A stretch of DNA of 64,000 bases from Lantana camara (lineage: Eukaryota; Streptophyta; Magnoliopsida; Lamiales; Verbenaceae). The stretch spans positions 108,595,501 to 108,659,500 of the forward strand of contig CM074857.1 in assembly GCA_037501455.1 (NCBI GenBank), written 5' to 3'. The notes beneath the pieces were generated by a model. The model made no database searches. It saw only the letters and a list, made by a program, of their open reading frames with translations, and was not told where the DNA came from. The translations under genes and the position numbers were made by a program. Position 1 is the first letter of the stretch, and the number at the start of each line of letters is the position of its first letter. Shown here one piece after another: positions 12,146-23,763 of this stretch.

Positions 12146-12817
12146 ACTAATGTTTCTAGTTTTTGGGAATTGATCATGTATTTAATGAATATGCATGTTT
12201 CTGGTATGACTTCTATTATTTCCTTGCCTCTTAGTATTAACATGAGTGGTTAATTTCCTAGGCAAAGGGGGTGATGTATTATGTAGGGTAAGTGTATGAT
12301 GAAATGTCTACGTGAGTTTACTTGATCTTATGTTTGTGAAATTGAATTGTATGCATATTTGAGTTTGATCACCTTAGATATGATCCTAGAATTATATATT
12401 AATTGAGAAATTGTATGTGAATTATAAGAGATTTCACAACACTTAAGGGCTAAATATAAAGAAATTTAGCTTAGACTTGAGCAATTAAGCAATTGATTAA
12501 CCGGGCCGAGTGCTAGTTAGTTTCTTACATTAATCTTATTTGATTTATCTAATTATTGAGCTAATAATCACGAGAGCGACTTGGTTAAATACACGCACTT
12601 AACTTCAAGAGGAGCTTGTGTATACGTTAGTGATTAGAATTGTAAGACACTCAATTCCACCGAAGCATTAATCTAGCGCAGCCTTCCATGATCATCACTT
12701 CCCTTTGTCACTACTTTATTGTTTCTTGAACTCTAGTTAATTGTCTATCTTTCGTACTTTACTTCACTTACTTGTCTAGTTAATTCCTTAGTTTAGATAA
12801 CTTTCTCGTGTACTTAC
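12146..12817. repeat. Old LTR-like remnant, middle part
   Basis: Continuation of the DNA interrupted by the Tekay element. No coding region. A segment near 12590-12780 (long pyrimidine-rich stretch with TTGTCTAG-type motifs) resembles U5 regions of Athila/Tat LTRs; this is an impression only. Confidence 0.3.
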
Positions 12818-13187
12818 TGTTGCGGAGTCAAACAATATTTAGAACTATAATGCCAAAAATTACACAAAGAAAAATCAGACAAAATAATAAACTAAATATA
12901 ACCCAAAATAAGGCTACAAAAGACATAAAGAAAAGAACACCAAAATTTAACGAGGTTCGGCCAACTTAGCCTACATCCTCGAGCACTACTCAAAATATAT
13001 TTTACTAAAAAAATATTCCAAAGCAAGAGAAGCTTTGTTTGGATACACTAAGCTAGAAGGGGAGAGGAGCCTATTTATAGTGTTAGCTCATCCCTAGGCT
13101 ATTACAAAATTTTCAATGTGGGATAGAAAGCACTTATCCCAACCCAATTCTCCAATGTGGGATGCAAATTTGGGCCACAAACCAACA
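12818..13187 (-). mobile_element. Solo LTR (370 bp), minus strand, TSD CTTAC
   Basis: Bounded by TGTTGC and CCAACA and flanked by CTTAC on both sides (12813-12817 and 13188-13192). On the minus strand it starts TGTTGGTTTGTGG, contains two CCCACATTG motifs and has a TATAAATAG box (13072-13080), so its promoter points left. The size and the GTTCGGCC stretch fit small copia-type plant LTRs. No internal region is present, so it is a solo LTR inserted into the older LTR-like remnant. Confidence 0.85.
13072..13080 (-). promoter_or_regulatory. TATA box of the 370-bp solo LTR
   Basis: Minus-strand TATAAATAG about 110 bp from the LTR's left-hand (upstream) terminus, in the usual U3 position; followed by a purine- and CT-rich leader. 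Confidence 0.6.
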
Positions 13188-14029
13188 CTTACTTGTTCTA
13201 TAGATTGGCAAAAGCATTAAACAATTGATTAATTTGCACCTTCCCTTGGAACACGACCCCTTATGTTATAATTGTTCTTGACAAGCGTGCAGTTGCACTT
13301 TTAATTTTATAAAACGAGATAACATGTGCCAGGTTTAAAATTTCCCCTAATATAAACTATGGCAATTTGCAATTTGTATTTTTTGTTCTATAATCATGAT
13401 CAACATTTAATTTAGGTCTCGTAAGTATTCCTCTGAGATATTTGGTTTTATATCTTATTAATTTTTAATAGATTTAGTTTGAAATTTACACATTTAATCT
13501 TATGCAGATACATTTATTCTTGTAAAAAATTAGATACATTTATAGGATCAAATGTTTAAAATTCAAACTAAATAAATTAAAAATCAACAAAATATACGAT
13601 TAAATGTAATTATTAATGGAATACTCAAAGGATTAGAATTAAATTCTAGCTGTAATTATAGGACAAAAATATAATTTTATCTTTGAATTAAGTCGAGCCT
13701 ATAAAGTTTAGGGTCCTCAACCTTAACCATGGATCTAGCGACTGAGACTTCTAGATAACAAAACTTTGTGTGGCAATTCCTATTTTGTCGTTATTATAAA
13801 TGTAATTCTGTTAATTGTTTGGGTTAATAAAGTCCAATTCTGGACATTCTTGACAGAACTTTCTGTTTGATTAAAAAAAATTATTTCACTTTCCAATTCA
13901 AATAAATTTTTAGTTTGCTCCCTAATAATATAAGTCATCTATTTTACCTTTAATATTTTTAATATGAAATATTTATATTTAAATTTGTAAAACTATATTT
14001 AAATTTTGAAAAACTATGAGAAATCCATT
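13188..14029. other. AT-rich DNA, end of the LTR-like remnant, no gene
   Basis: Up to about 13340 this continues the older LTR-like remnant (GCGTGCAGTTGCAC near 13290). From 13340 to 14029 I see only AT-rich intergenic sequence without coding potential. Confidence 0.6.
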
Positions 14030-15329
14030 TTGGTATTTTCCTTGTATCACAGACAATCTTTGAATAATATATTCTTTATATGTAATGCATGTTTTGTGTG
14101 TTTCCATTATATGTGCATGTATTAGAACTCCCCTAATCCGTCAAGCTTTTAGGGTTTTGTCATTAGGGTTAATGACACATTAAACAAGCCCTAATCTAAG
14201 CTGGATCAAAACTTACTCCGAGTTAATGAGTCCAACAAACAGTGGGAGTGTTGATTAGACTCAATTGAGACTTGCTTGTGCAATTGCGTCCTTAAGAAGG
14301 AATCATCCTGTTTCATGGGATGACAAAGTGCATGGTATATGTGTACGCAACGCACGAGGGTGCTCATTGATAGAATGAGTACACTGAGTTGTCCCGCATG
14401 AGAACATTCCTAAATAGAAAAGGAAGTACCCACTTCTAGAAGTGGATACTTCCAGATTAGGAAACATCTCACATGTCAATAGCGTGATTAATTAATCATT
14501 TGACTTGAGATTCCACTTTTGTCTTATGTGAGTTAACTAGGTAATCTTAGATATAAGTCTAAAAGGGTGTCGCTCTAGACACCTAAATTATGATTTATAT
14601 TGGGATTAGAAAAGTGGCATATGAAGGCATATGAGAATTAATAAAGGACCTACACTTGCTTTAAGCAAGATGATCTCTTATTGCATAAGTCGTTCATATA
14701 CCATCCTAAAACCCTTGGCCAAGGAAGTGGATCAAAACATCAAGAAAGGATTTTCTTGGATTGAGATCAAATGGATATGAAACAAATTTAACTTTAGATT
14801 AAAATTAATAGAGCTCTCTTTATTCCCATGCCCTGATCTTAATCGAGAGATGGAATGGTAAGAGGATCGTATATCACAAATGTCATTGGTTGAAGGGTTC
14901 TTTCGGTTTAATTCGTTGTTCGAGTGGGGGTTACACACCTGTTGCTAGACTACGGTTGTGTGATTTGCGAGCTAATTAATTAATATCCATATTAATTAAT
15001 TAGGGTCACTGCTAACTGAATAATGAACCTAGAGGGTCACACACAAATGTCAGGTTCAAAGGGTATTGTTAAAAAGATCAAGTGATTGATTGAAACGAGA
15101 CCACATGTGTAAAGTACACATGTGGAATGTGAGCAAGCTTTGGGTGCATAGTCTAATTGAGAAATTAGATTATGTGTTAATTAATTGTAGCATTAATTAT
15201 AAAGCGCAAATATAATTAATTGTAGAATTAATTATAAAACCCAAATGAAATTAATTATAGAATTAATTTTAACCCATTAGAATTAATTGTAGAATTAAAT
15301 CTAAGCCCAATCCGGAATAATTGAATATT

Positions 15330-15631
15330 AGTTTATTTATTTATGAAATAAATATAACTTTATCCTACTTTATTTATTTGAGAAATAAATGAAGAAAATT
15401 ATCATACGTTATTTGTTTGTGAAATAAATAAAAGAGTACTATCCTACTTTATTTATTTAATAAATGAGAGGATAATATCAAGAATTATTTATTTATGAAA
15501 TAAATAAGTAAAGATAATATCATATGATTATTATCTTAAGTAATTGTTTATGAGATAAATTTAAAGAAAATATCATGTGGTTATTATCATAAGTATTTAT
15601 TTATGAAATAAATATTAAGATAATATCATGT
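15330..15631. repeat. Palindrome-rich AT minisatellite in family X copy A
   Basis: Repeated units of TTTATTTATTTATGAAATAAA type, each a perfect or near-perfect hairpin, alternate with GATAATATCAT-type spacers. The array continues at 28040-28160 beyond the Tat insertion. Other copies of the family have a single TTTATTTA...TAAATAA pair here. Confidence 0.75.
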
Positions 15632-16443
15632 TGATGAGGCCTGAAAATCATTCTTGAATCAGAGCCGTCCACGTGGCAGCACACCGCTGACTAATACCCT
15701 TGACGCTCGCCTTGGTGGGCTCATGGGCCTTCACGTCGCTCAATTGCCAGCTAATGTCATCCACCAACCAATGGGTTTGACGCTCGGACAACGGCCCTCA
15801 AGGTTATCCTTCACAGGGAAGCACCCACACGGGGGCCCCATTAATACGCTCGGGATCCCGACGCTCAAAGGGTCATATATCGCGAGGAGGCCGTCCGTGC
15901 ATTCTTCGAGCGTCACCAGCGTTCGGGCATGTCCATGCCCCGTTTCGCTGGATCCGAACCTCGGACGAGAGAATCTTAGGTCCATCCCCGCGTGACCCTC
16001 GCCAACAACCTCTGACACAGAAGTACTGTGCACCACGCACCTGACACGCCGTCAACCTTTTCAGGGATGTCATTCTCAGTCCCCAAAACTCTGACGCGTG
16101 TTAGGGCAACACAGGTTTGGGACCACATGGTCAATTTTACCCATCTACCCCCATCCCTAACATATAAATAGGAGAGAAGCCATGCATTCTCCCCCAAGGA
16201 ATCTTCTGCACGAAAACCATACTTACTGTTCTGGGCATTTCTCGGCTGACCTTCTCAAGCTTTTTATTTCACCACAGTAACACTACCATTGTAGCTTGCG
16301 CATTTGGTGTTATCCTAGCTGGAAGAACCCACGCTCAAAAGGAAACCCAAATCCTGAGGCTCTCACGCCTGTGATGGTCTTCCCCTTTTTAAACAAATTC
16401 TAAAGTGTTGTTGCATTAGGAAACTCAGATTCCTGCACCATCA
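15632..16443 (+). repeat. 5' LTR of the Tat element (812 bp)
   Basis: TG...CA bounded. Contains a CCACGTGGCAG motif (G-box/ABRE-like core) near its start and a TATAAATAGG box at 16163-16172. Identical by eye to 27218-28029. The ORFs inside it (for example 15654-15995) recur unchanged in the other LTR and are not genes. Confidence 0.95.
16163..16172 (+). promoter_or_regulatory. TATA box of the Tat element LTR
   Basis: TATAAATAGG followed by a short leader; about 270 bp before the LTR end. The matching box in the 3' LTR lies about 11586 bp downstream. Confidence 0.7.
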
Positions 16444-16446
16444 TTT

Positions 16447-16463
16447 TTGGCGCCGTCTGTGGG
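16447..16463 (+). other. Primer-binding site, tRNA-Asp type
   Basis: TGGCGCCGTCTGTGGGA starts four bases after the LTR. The first nine bases match the complement of the tRNA-Asp 3' end; the rest matches partly. This sequence is usual in Tat-lineage elements. Confidence 0.75.
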
Positions 16464-16544
16464 AAATCCATCACCACCATCTTTGGTATTGCCATTCTTC
16501 TTCCTCTGAAAGCTAGTTGAAAAGTAACACCCAAACCTTGAATC

Positions 16545-19500
16545 ATGGTAACTGCGACAAGATCAGGAGCATTGAGAGAGAGAGGATCTCTTCCCCCCGT
16601 CAACGAGGAGAACCCGGAAGGCAACGTCCCCGCCGGGGAAGTAAACCCCCCAGCTGCAGGAAACGGGGGCGAGAACACAGAACCCACGGGGGCAAATCTC
16701 CAGTTAGGAGGAAATGTCGGGGGAGGACCTAGCACCGTTGTTCCTCCAGCTGCTCCCACCGCCCATGCTTCCTATCCGTACACCGGGATGTATCCCATGG
16801 CCATGCCACCTCCGGGATACTCGTTCATGCAGCCAGGGCTGATGCCCGGAGTGCTACCGGCGATCCAGCCTTACCAGGTGGGGACTCTGAATCTCCCCAC
16901 ATCGTTACCAAGGGAGATACAAGGGGTGGAGATGCCCCAAGTTACAGCCCAACAACTCCAGGCGCTGTATGCGCAGTGCGAGATCCAGGCCGTTCAGAAT
17001 GCCTGGGAGCATTTCACGGCCGCATACTTCCCCTCGCAGGCTGGCGCTCGTCCGGCCCCACCCCTTGGCGGGCTCCCCGCGCATCCTTTAACAATGGCCC
17101 AGAACGCGTTGAGGGCTCAGCAACCTCTCCAACCACCGAATCCGGAGAATGAAGCCCCACCGAGGGTCCAACCTGAACGACCTGTGGGAGGAGATGAGAG
17201 GGCCCCTCGAAATGAGGTGGCCGGAGAAAATGAAGAGGTCCAGTCAAGGGCCGCAAGGAGGGCAAACCGCAGAAATGACGGTGACCCTCAACTAGCAGCT
17301 GTGCAGGATCAGATACGAGGGCTCCAAAACGTGGTAGAGCAGCTCTCTCGAGCGCGGTCTCACGCTTCCCGCGATGGGGGCGAGAGGTCCAAGGCCAGAG
17401 ACGCTCGGCGACCACGTAGCCCCGTTTCCCACCGAAGAAAAGAGGCCAGCTATGAAGACCCCGACGAGCGAGATTATCGGATCATGGCGGGCGATTCCCC
17501 TCTCATCGAGGAAGTCCTGATGACCCGCGCAGGGAAGGGTAAAATTCCCTCATCAGTCAATAGATACGATGGAACTACAGATCCATCCGAGCACCTGGAC
17601 CATTTCGTGCACCTGATGCACCTTTATGACCATCCAGACAACTACTGGGCCAAGGTGTTTGTCACCTCCCTCACAGGAATGGCCCAAGAATGGTACAAAA
17701 AGCTCCCCCCGCGCTCAATCAGAGGATATTATGACCTGACGGACGCCTTTGTCAGCCACTTCAACTCGCTAAAAGCGCCTGCCCCGGCCGCGACCGCTCT
17801 TTATAGCCTGGTCCAAGGGCCGAACGAAACCCTCAGATCCTTCATGGGGAGGTTCAATAAAGAGATCTTGCTGGTTGAAAAGCCCTCGATGGACTTTTTG
17901 AGACACGTTCTGTTTGGGGCCATCAACATGAAGCATTACGTCAGCAAGGAATTTGTGGAAGAAGTGGCCAAGAAGAAACCACGCTCGCTGATGGAAATTA
18001 GGGAGATTGCCGACTCCTTCTTTACCCTCGAGGATATGTACATAGCGAGGGATCAGAAGATGGCCAATGCCCCTCGAGCCAACAGAGCCCACGAGGACAA
18101 AGTGGAGCCCCACCGGAGTCATCGCCGCAGCCCAATACCCGCTCGCCGTCATTCCTCTCCTCCGCGGAGGCTCGAGCGTGTCCCCCTCAACCGCCCAATT
18201 GCAGAAGTTTATTCCCTGGCGGACCAGAAGTTGTTCAAAAGGCCGCCCAAGCTAAGAGAGACCGAGGCTCAAAGGCGCTCGGGGAAGTATTGTGCTTTCC
18301 ATAAGCAGAAAGGGCATGACACTAACGAATGCCGTCAGCTGGAGAAGGAGATTCAGCGGCTGATTGCTGGGGGGCACCTCAAGGAGTTTGTAAAAGCACT
18401 GGAAGGGTATGACGAACATTGCGCAGGACGGGCGCTCGAAAGAAGAAGAAGCCGCTCGCGTTCCCGGAGTCCTCGTCGCCAACGCCCTGAAACCAGCGAG
18501 CGTAACAAAGGGAAAGGGGTAGATATGAAAAATCAACCCTTTGCAGTCATTCACATGATTGCGGGAGGCCCCTCGGGAGGCGACTCCAATGCTTCCCGCC
18601 GCCGCCACGTACGGAGTTATAATCAAAGGCCGGCGCTCCCTCGCTCAGTGCTCTCCGTGGACAGCTCACCGCGCTCAAAAGAGGATGATGTTATAGGGTT
18701 TACAGAGAAAGATCTTGAACACATTGTAACACCCCATGGGATAGGAAAAACCTCTGACTGTCCCATGGTGGTTAGTTTAGACGTTCATAACCACACTGTA
18801 AAGAGGGTTTTATTTGATAGTGGAAGCTCTGTGAACGTTCTCCCTTACTCCACGTTTCAACAAATGAATATAACAAACATCCCCCTCGAACCTCTCAGAA
18901 CTGCGCTCGTAGGGTTTGGAGGCTCCGAGATCGTCCCTCGGGGACAAATTCGCTTGGCCACCTCTTTTGGTCGCGCCCCACAGCGAAAAACTCTGAGCGT
19001 CCTCTACACCGTCGTCGAGGTGGATCTTCCTTACAACATCATCATTGGGCGCCCAGCCCTCTTGGATTTCAAGGCTGTCATTTCCACCTATCATCAGAAG
19101 GTCAAGTTCCCAACCCCCGAGGGTACCGGAGAAATTTTGTGCAACGTCAAAGAAGCTTGGGAATGCTACATACTTTCGCTTCGGAGCCACAAGCCCAAAC
19201 AATCCATTCAACCTGGGTCTACTAAGAAATCCGTTGATTTCCCAGAGTTAAATGAAGATGGCCCTGAGCGCAAAAGAGCCAAGCTGAACCGAAAGAAGAA
19301 TAAAAAGAGGACAGCTGGAGACGTTCAGTGCTCAGAGAGTGGGCCACCGGGGGCCGTCGACGGCTCTTCCTCAGAAAACGAGGGTGATGAGCCCAAGAAT
19401 ACTCTCACTGGAAAGAAACGAGCGTTAGAAGCACCCAGGCCGGAGGTTCGGATTGAACCCACTGAGGAGTTTTTAACCGTCGAATTGGAGCCTGGAAATC

Positions 19501-22500
19501 CGGATAAAACAACCCAGATTGGCTCGAGCCTGGATGGGCCCTCGCAAGTTTTGATGATCGATTTCCTAAGGGAGAATCTTGACGTCTTCGCGTGGAAAGC
19601 TTCTGACCTCACCGGAATAGATCCGAGCGTCATTGTCCACAGGTTGAACGTGGATCCAGGCTTCAAGCCCATCAAACAGAAGAAGAGGGACGTTCATGGA
19701 TTCAGAAAACGGGTCATCGAAGAAGAGGTTAATAAATTGCTTGATGCTCAGTATATTGAGGAGATCTTATATCCGGAATGGCTCTGCAATGTGGTGCTCG
19801 TTCCAAAGAGCGCTAATAAGTGGCGCATGTGCAACGACTTCACAGATCTTAACAAAGCGTGCCCAAAAGATCATTACCCACTACCGAGGATCGATCAGTT
19901 AGTAGATTCTACAACCGGATGTGAACTCATGAGTATGATGGACGCCTTTCAAGGATATTATCAAATCTTTATGGCGCCCGAGGATCGCCCCAAGACTGCG
20001 TTTATTGTGCATTTGGGTGTTTACTGTTTCAAGGTCATGCCCTTCGGGCTCAAAAATGCGGGAGCGACTTATCAACGCCTTGTCAATAGGATGTTCGAGC
20101 GCGAGATTGGAAAATCTATGGAGGTATATGTGGATGATATGATAGTCAAGAGTGAGCGCCAACACTCCCATCTGGAAGATCTCAAGCAGACTTTCGACAT
20201 CCTTCGGCGCTACGGAATGAAGTTGAATCCCTCGAAATGCACCTTTGGCGTTCGAGGAGGTAAGTTCCTGGGATACATGGTTAGTCAACGTGGCATAGAG
20301 GCAAACCCCGAGAAGATTAGAGCCATCCTGGACATACCCTCCCCTCGTAATCTGAGAGAGGTCCAGGTGCTCGTGGGAAAGATCATTTCACTAAATAGGT
20401 TCATCTCCCGCTCAGCGGACCGGAACTTGCCCTTCTTTAAAGTTTTGCGCAACGCTCGAAACTTTTCCTGGAACGAGGAGTGCGAAAAGGCCTTACAGAG
20501 CATGAAACAGTACTTGACGAGCGCACCTCTGCTGACCAAACCGGTCCCGGGGGAAATCCTGTTTATCTATCTATCAGTTTCTTTAGAAGCCACGAGCGCT
20601 GTCCTCGTAGCAATCCGCGAGCGTAAGCATATGCCGGTATATTACCTGAGCAAGACTTTACAGGGGGCCGAGAAAAGATACATGGAAATTGAGAAATTTG
20701 CCTTTGCGCTCGTTAATGCATCCCGAAGGTTGAGGCCATATTTTCAAGCTCACTCCATCACAGTGCTTACAGATCAACCACTCAAGCAAGTGTTATCCAA
20801 ACCGGACGTTTCGGGAAGGTTAATTAAGTGGGCAATTGAACTCAGTCAGTTTGATATCTCCTTCGAGCCTCGTACAGCCATCCAGGCTCAGGCCGTGGCC
20901 GATCTATTGGTAGAACGTTTCAATTTGGAGAGTGGGCCACCGGCGGACGAAGGTTTATGGCTTTTGCACACTGATGGCTCCTCGACCTCACAAGGGGGCG
21001 GTGCTGGGGTGACCCTCAGGGATCCCCTAGGAGCAGAAGTTGACTACGCAATCAAACTGGCATTTCAAGTCACCAACAACGAAGCCGAATATGAGGCCCT
21101 CATCCAAGGGCTCAGGATTGCGCGCCAAAATGGGGCCGCTCGTGTCACAGCATATGTTGATTCGCAGTTGATCGCGAGTCAAATTGATGGTAGTTATGAG
21201 GCTCGAGAAGCCACCATGGCACGGTACCTATCGAGCGCCAAGGAGGAGATAGCGAAGTTCAAGAAATTCCATCTTTTGCAAATTCCGAGGGCGGAAAACG
21301 AACACGCTGACGCTCTTTCGAAGTTTGCATCCGCCCTAGATGGCCATGATGAGCGCGCTGTTACATTTTTGAGAACGGAGGAGCCGCTGATAAGTAAAGG
21401 GGAACCCCCAAAAGAGGTGCACATGATTGACCCCTCCGAGCCTTGCTGGCTTGACGAAATTGTCAGATTCCTACGGGATGGAACATGCCCGAGCGACAAA
21501 GTCGAAGCTCGGAAGATCAAAAGCAAGGCCCCTCGTTTCTCGCTGGATACTGAGGGTAGATTGTTCAAGCGATCCTTCCAGGGCCCGCCGTTGAAATGTC
21601 TGAGACCCTCGCAAGCTAAAGAAGTTTTAGAGCATGTACACGGTGGAAGTTGTGGAAACCACTCGGGCGGACGAATCTTGGCGAAGAAAATCTTGAGAAG
21701 TGGATTTTATTGGCCCACGGTATTGCAGGATGCCATTGAATATTCCAAGAAGTGTCCCAAGTGCCAGTTCCATTCCAACACTCCTCAGCTGCCGGCAGCT
21801 CAAATGATTCCTATCGATGTTTCGTGGCCCTTTGATCAATGGGGCATTGATATCGTGGGACCTCTCCCAATGGCGGTCGGGCAAAAGAAGTTCGTAATAC
21901 TTGCTGTGGATTATTTCACCAAATGGGCTGAGGCAGAAGCGGTCGCTAAGATAACGTTCAAAGTTGTAAGGGATTTCATTTGGAAGAATATCATCTGCAG
22001 ATACGGCATCCCGAGGGTGCTCATTTCTGATAACGGTTCCCAGTTTATCGCTGCAGACACGCGGGATTGGTGCTATGAATTAGGGATCGAGCAACGATTC
22101 ACTTCCGTGGGTCACCCTCAAGCTAATGGCCAGGCTGAAGTGACCAACCGAACCATACTCCAGCATTTGAAAACGATGCTCGAGAGTAAGAAAGGAGAAT
22201 GGGCTGAAGAGCTTCAGGGAGCTCTATGGGCTTACCGTACTACGCCACGAGCGGCAACGGGGGAAACCCCTTATTCCCTCGTGTACGGATCCGAGGCCAT
22301 GATACCTGCGGAAATTGCACAAGAATCCGCACGCGTAGCCTATTTCGAGCCTACAGTCAACAACACCAATAGAGCGCTCGAGTTAGATTTGCTGGATGAA
22401 AGAAGGGATTCTGCGTGGGCACGCATTCACAAATACAAAGCAACCGTCGCCCGCCAGTACAATAAGCGTGTTAAAGAAAGGACTTTCCAGCTAGGGGACT

Positions 22501-22676
22501 TGGTCCTCAAAAAGGTTGAAGTCTCAAAACACGTGGGTAAGTTGGACCCTAATTGGGAAGGCCCCTTCAAAGTCATTCAAGTACGAGCAAATAACACCTA
22601 CTTGCTAGAAACTTTGCAAGGCGAGCGTCTTCCTAGGCCATGGAATGCATGTAACCTTAGAAGGTTCTACGTGTAA
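16545..22676 (+). CDS. Gag-Pol polyprotein of the Tat element (2043 aa, intact)
   Basis: One uninterrupted frame for particle formation, reverse transcription and integration. In order: a proline/glycine-rich head; a Gag core (about 340-480, with AQEWYKKLP); a nucleocapsid finger of C-X2-H-X4-H-X4-C form starting at C583; aspartic protease (FDSGSS, D758); reverse transcriptase with YVDD (D1197, D1198); a first RNase H with a degenerate active site (IYLSVS replaces the catalytic aspartate region, usual for Tat); a second, archaeal-type RNase H (HTDGSS, D1477); integrase HHCC finger (near 1696-1740) and DDE core (D1769, D1829, E1865). It ends LRRFYV with no chromodomain. ATG 16545 is chosen because it begins MVTATRSG about 100 bp after the primer-binding site. 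No stops or shifts, so it may be functional. Confidence 0.95.
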   Translation: MVTATRSGALRERGSLPPVNEENPEGNVPAGEVNPPAAGNGGENTEPTGANLQLGGNVGGGPSTVVPPAAPTAHASYPYTGMYPMAMPPPGYSFMQPGLMPGVLPAIQPYQVGTLNLPTSLPREIQGVEMPQVTAQQLQALYAQCEIQAVQNAWEHFTAAYFPSQAGARPAPPLGGLPAHPLTMAQNALRAQQPLQPPNPENEAPPRVQPERPVGGDERAPRNEVAGENEEVQSRAARRANRRNDGDPQLAAVQDQIRGLQNVVEQLSRARSHASRDGGERSKARDARRPRSPVSHRRKEASYEDPDERDYRIMAGDSPLIEEVLMTRAGKGKIPSSVNRYDGTTDPSEHLDHFVHLMHLYDHPDNYWAKVFVTSLTGMAQEWYKKLPPRSIRGYYDLTDAFVSHFNSLKAPAPAATALYSLVQGPNETLRSFMGRFNKEILLVEKPSMDFLRHVLFGAINMKHYVSKEFVEEVAKKKPRSLMEIREIADSFFTLEDMYIARDQKMANAPRANRAHEDKVEPHRSHRRSPIPARRHSSPPRRLERVPLNRPIAEVYSLADQKLFKRPPKLRETEAQRRSGKYCAFHKQKGHDTNECRQLEKEIQRLIAGGHLKEFVKALEGYDEHCAGRALERRRSRSRSRSPRRQRPETSERNKGKGVDMKNQPFAVIHMIAGGPSGGDSNASRRRHVRSYNQRPALPRSVLSVDSSPRSKEDDVIGFTEKDLEHIVTPHGIGKTSDCPMVVSLDVHNHTVKRVLFDSGSSVNVLPYSTFQQMNITNIPLEPLRTALVGFGGSEIVPRGQIRLATSFGRAPQRKTLSVLYTVVEVDLPYNIIIGRPALLDFKAVISTYHQKVKFPTPEGTGEILCNVKEAWECYILSLRSHKPKQSIQPGSTKKSVDFPELNEDGPERKRAKLNRKKNKKRTAGDVQCSESGPPGAVDGSSSENEGDEPKNTLTGKKRALEAPRPEVRIEPTEEFLTVELEPGNPDKTTQIGSSLDGPSQVLMIDFLRENLDVFAWKASDLTGIDPSVIVHRLNVDPGFKPIKQKKRDVHGFRKRVIEEEVNKLLDAQYIEEILYPEWLCNVVLVPKSANKWRMCNDFTDLNKACPKDHYPLPRIDQLVDSTTGCELMSMMDAFQGYYQIFMAPEDRPKTAFIVHLGVYCFKVMPFGLKNAGATYQRLVNRMFEREIGKSMEVYVDDMIVKSERQHSHLEDLKQTFDILRRYGMKLNPSKCTFGVRGGKFLGYMVSQRGIEANPEKIRAILDIPSPRNLREVQVLVGKIISLNRFISRSADRNLPFFKVLRNARNFSWNEECEKALQSMKQYLTSAPLLTKPVPGEILFIYLSVSLEATSAVLVAIRERKHMPVYYLSKTLQGAEKRYMEIEKFAFALVNASRRLRPYFQAHSITVLTDQPLKQVLSKPDVSGRLIKWAIELSQFDISFEPRTAIQAQAVADLLVERFNLESGPPADEGLWLLHTDGSSTSQGGGAGVTLRDPLGAEVDYAIKLAFQVTNNEAEYEALIQGLRIARQNGAARVTAYVDSQLIASQIDGSYEAREATMARYLSSAKEEIAKFKKFHLLQIPRAENEHADALSKFASALDGHDERAVTFLRTEEPLISKGEPPKEVHMIDPSEPCWLDEIVRFLRDGTCPSDKVEARKIKSKAPRFSLDTEGRLFKRSFQGPPLKCLRPSQAKEVLEHVHGGSCGNHSGGRILAKKILRSGFYWPTVLQDAIEYSKKCPKCQFHSNTPQLPAAQMIPIDVSWPFDQWGIDIVGPLPMAVGQKKFVILAVDYFTKWAEAEAVAKITFKVVRDFIWKNIICRYGIPRVLISDNGSQFIAADTRDWCYELGIEQRFTSVGHPQANGQAEVTNRTILQHLKTMLESKKGEWAEELQGALWAYRTTPRAATGETPYSLVYGSEAMIPAEIAQESARVAYFEPTVNNTNRALELDLLDERRDSAWARIHKYKATVARQYNKRVKERTFQLGDLVLKKVEVSKHVGKLDPNWEGPFKVIQVRANNTYLLETLQGERLPRPWNACNLRRFYV

Positions 22677-23763
22677 ATTTCATCCTCTTTGTAATGGCCC
22701 GTCCGCGGCAGGAAATGTTTTTCTTTGATGAAAAGCGCAATGTAATAATTCCCAAGAATGCATTTATATAACAGTAAGTATTTAATTCTTTGTTTTTGTT
22801 ATCTATTTGTTCTCTTATTTGATCAAGTGATTCGAGCGTCAAAAGGCCTACTCCGTGGTGAGCATCCTCCACGTCGAACGGTCTACGCAATACATCAATT
22901 ATTTCAAAACTACGCTGTCCAAGGTGTTGATATTCATCCACCTATAACAATTTGAGCGAGTTGTAAAAACAAATCCTAAAAAATGAGCGCGTCGGACAGC
23001 GGGGAGTGCAACGCTCAACTTACGCCGGCTGAGCGCTCATCGCTCCAGTTTGTGCCCGTAAGAACCCCCTCGGACCCTCATCCAATTGGGTAAGAGCATG
23101 CTCGTAAATAGTGAATGCCACTAACACTACAGCTACGCTCGTTTTAACCCTTACTGAGCCTACCCTACGGGCCAAATGTCTACGGCCGACACTCAACTGA
23201 ATCTTTAGGAATTTCCTAAATTAAAATTCAAGCCTCAAGAAGAATACAACCAGGGAATATTCGTAAGGAATCCCCCTCGCGCCTGTATTTCCTCAAAGAT
23301 TTTCTAAGTCCAAATACACAGTTCATTTCCACTATGGCCAGGGAACCCTCCTAAGGGTCACCCTCGCGCCCATACTTACAATAAGCCAACCGCCTGTTGT
23401 CGCGAGCATCTAAACTTAATATGCATGGTGATGAGTGTCAGAGGACCGTTGTAAAAGACGCCCTGGCCCACTTACACACTTAACTCAAACGCTCGAACAA
23501 GCAGATATCAATATGAAAGCGGTGTGCACAATGGAATAGTGTCATTCATCAATTGAAAGCAAATAAGACAACATCCAGACATCCAGATATTCAGATATTT
23601 GAAAACGAAAGAAGTCCGAGGATAAAATTGTTCATAAGGGAAGAGTTAAATACAAGATTAAAATTGTTCATAAAGGAAGATTTGAATACAAGATTAAAGT
23701 TGTTCATAAAGGGGAAGAGGCATTCGAGCGAACAAGAGCAAGAGGATGGCAGTCTTGGAAGCT
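22677..23763. other. Spacer between pol and the antisense gene
   Basis: About 1.1 kb without a convincing ORF. It contains many GAGCG and GCTC motifs typical of this element, CCCTCGCGCC-type pairs near 23275 and 23362, and a three-copy tandem repeat at 23621-23720. It would hold the 3' untranslated regions of two converging transcripts (gag-pol from the left, the antisense gene from the right). Confidence 0.6.
23621..23720. repeat. Three-copy 36-bp tandem repeat
   Basis: Units begin at about 23621, 23656 and 23692 with GATAAAATTG or GATTAAA(A/G)TTG, followed by TTCATAA(A)GG and an A-rich tail. It lies just downstream of the antisense gene's stop codon, in its presumed 3' untranslated region. 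Confidence 0.75.

Noticed and set aside
15654..16197. Several 60-113-codon ORFs on both strands
   Set aside because: They recur unchanged at 27240-27783 because both sets lie in the identical Tat LTRs; they are incidental.
16545..22676. Chromodomain at the C-terminus of the Tat polyprotein
   Set aside because: The protein ends shortly after the integrase C-terminal region (GPFKVIQ ... LRRFYV); no chromodomain motif is seen, in keeping with the Tat lineage.
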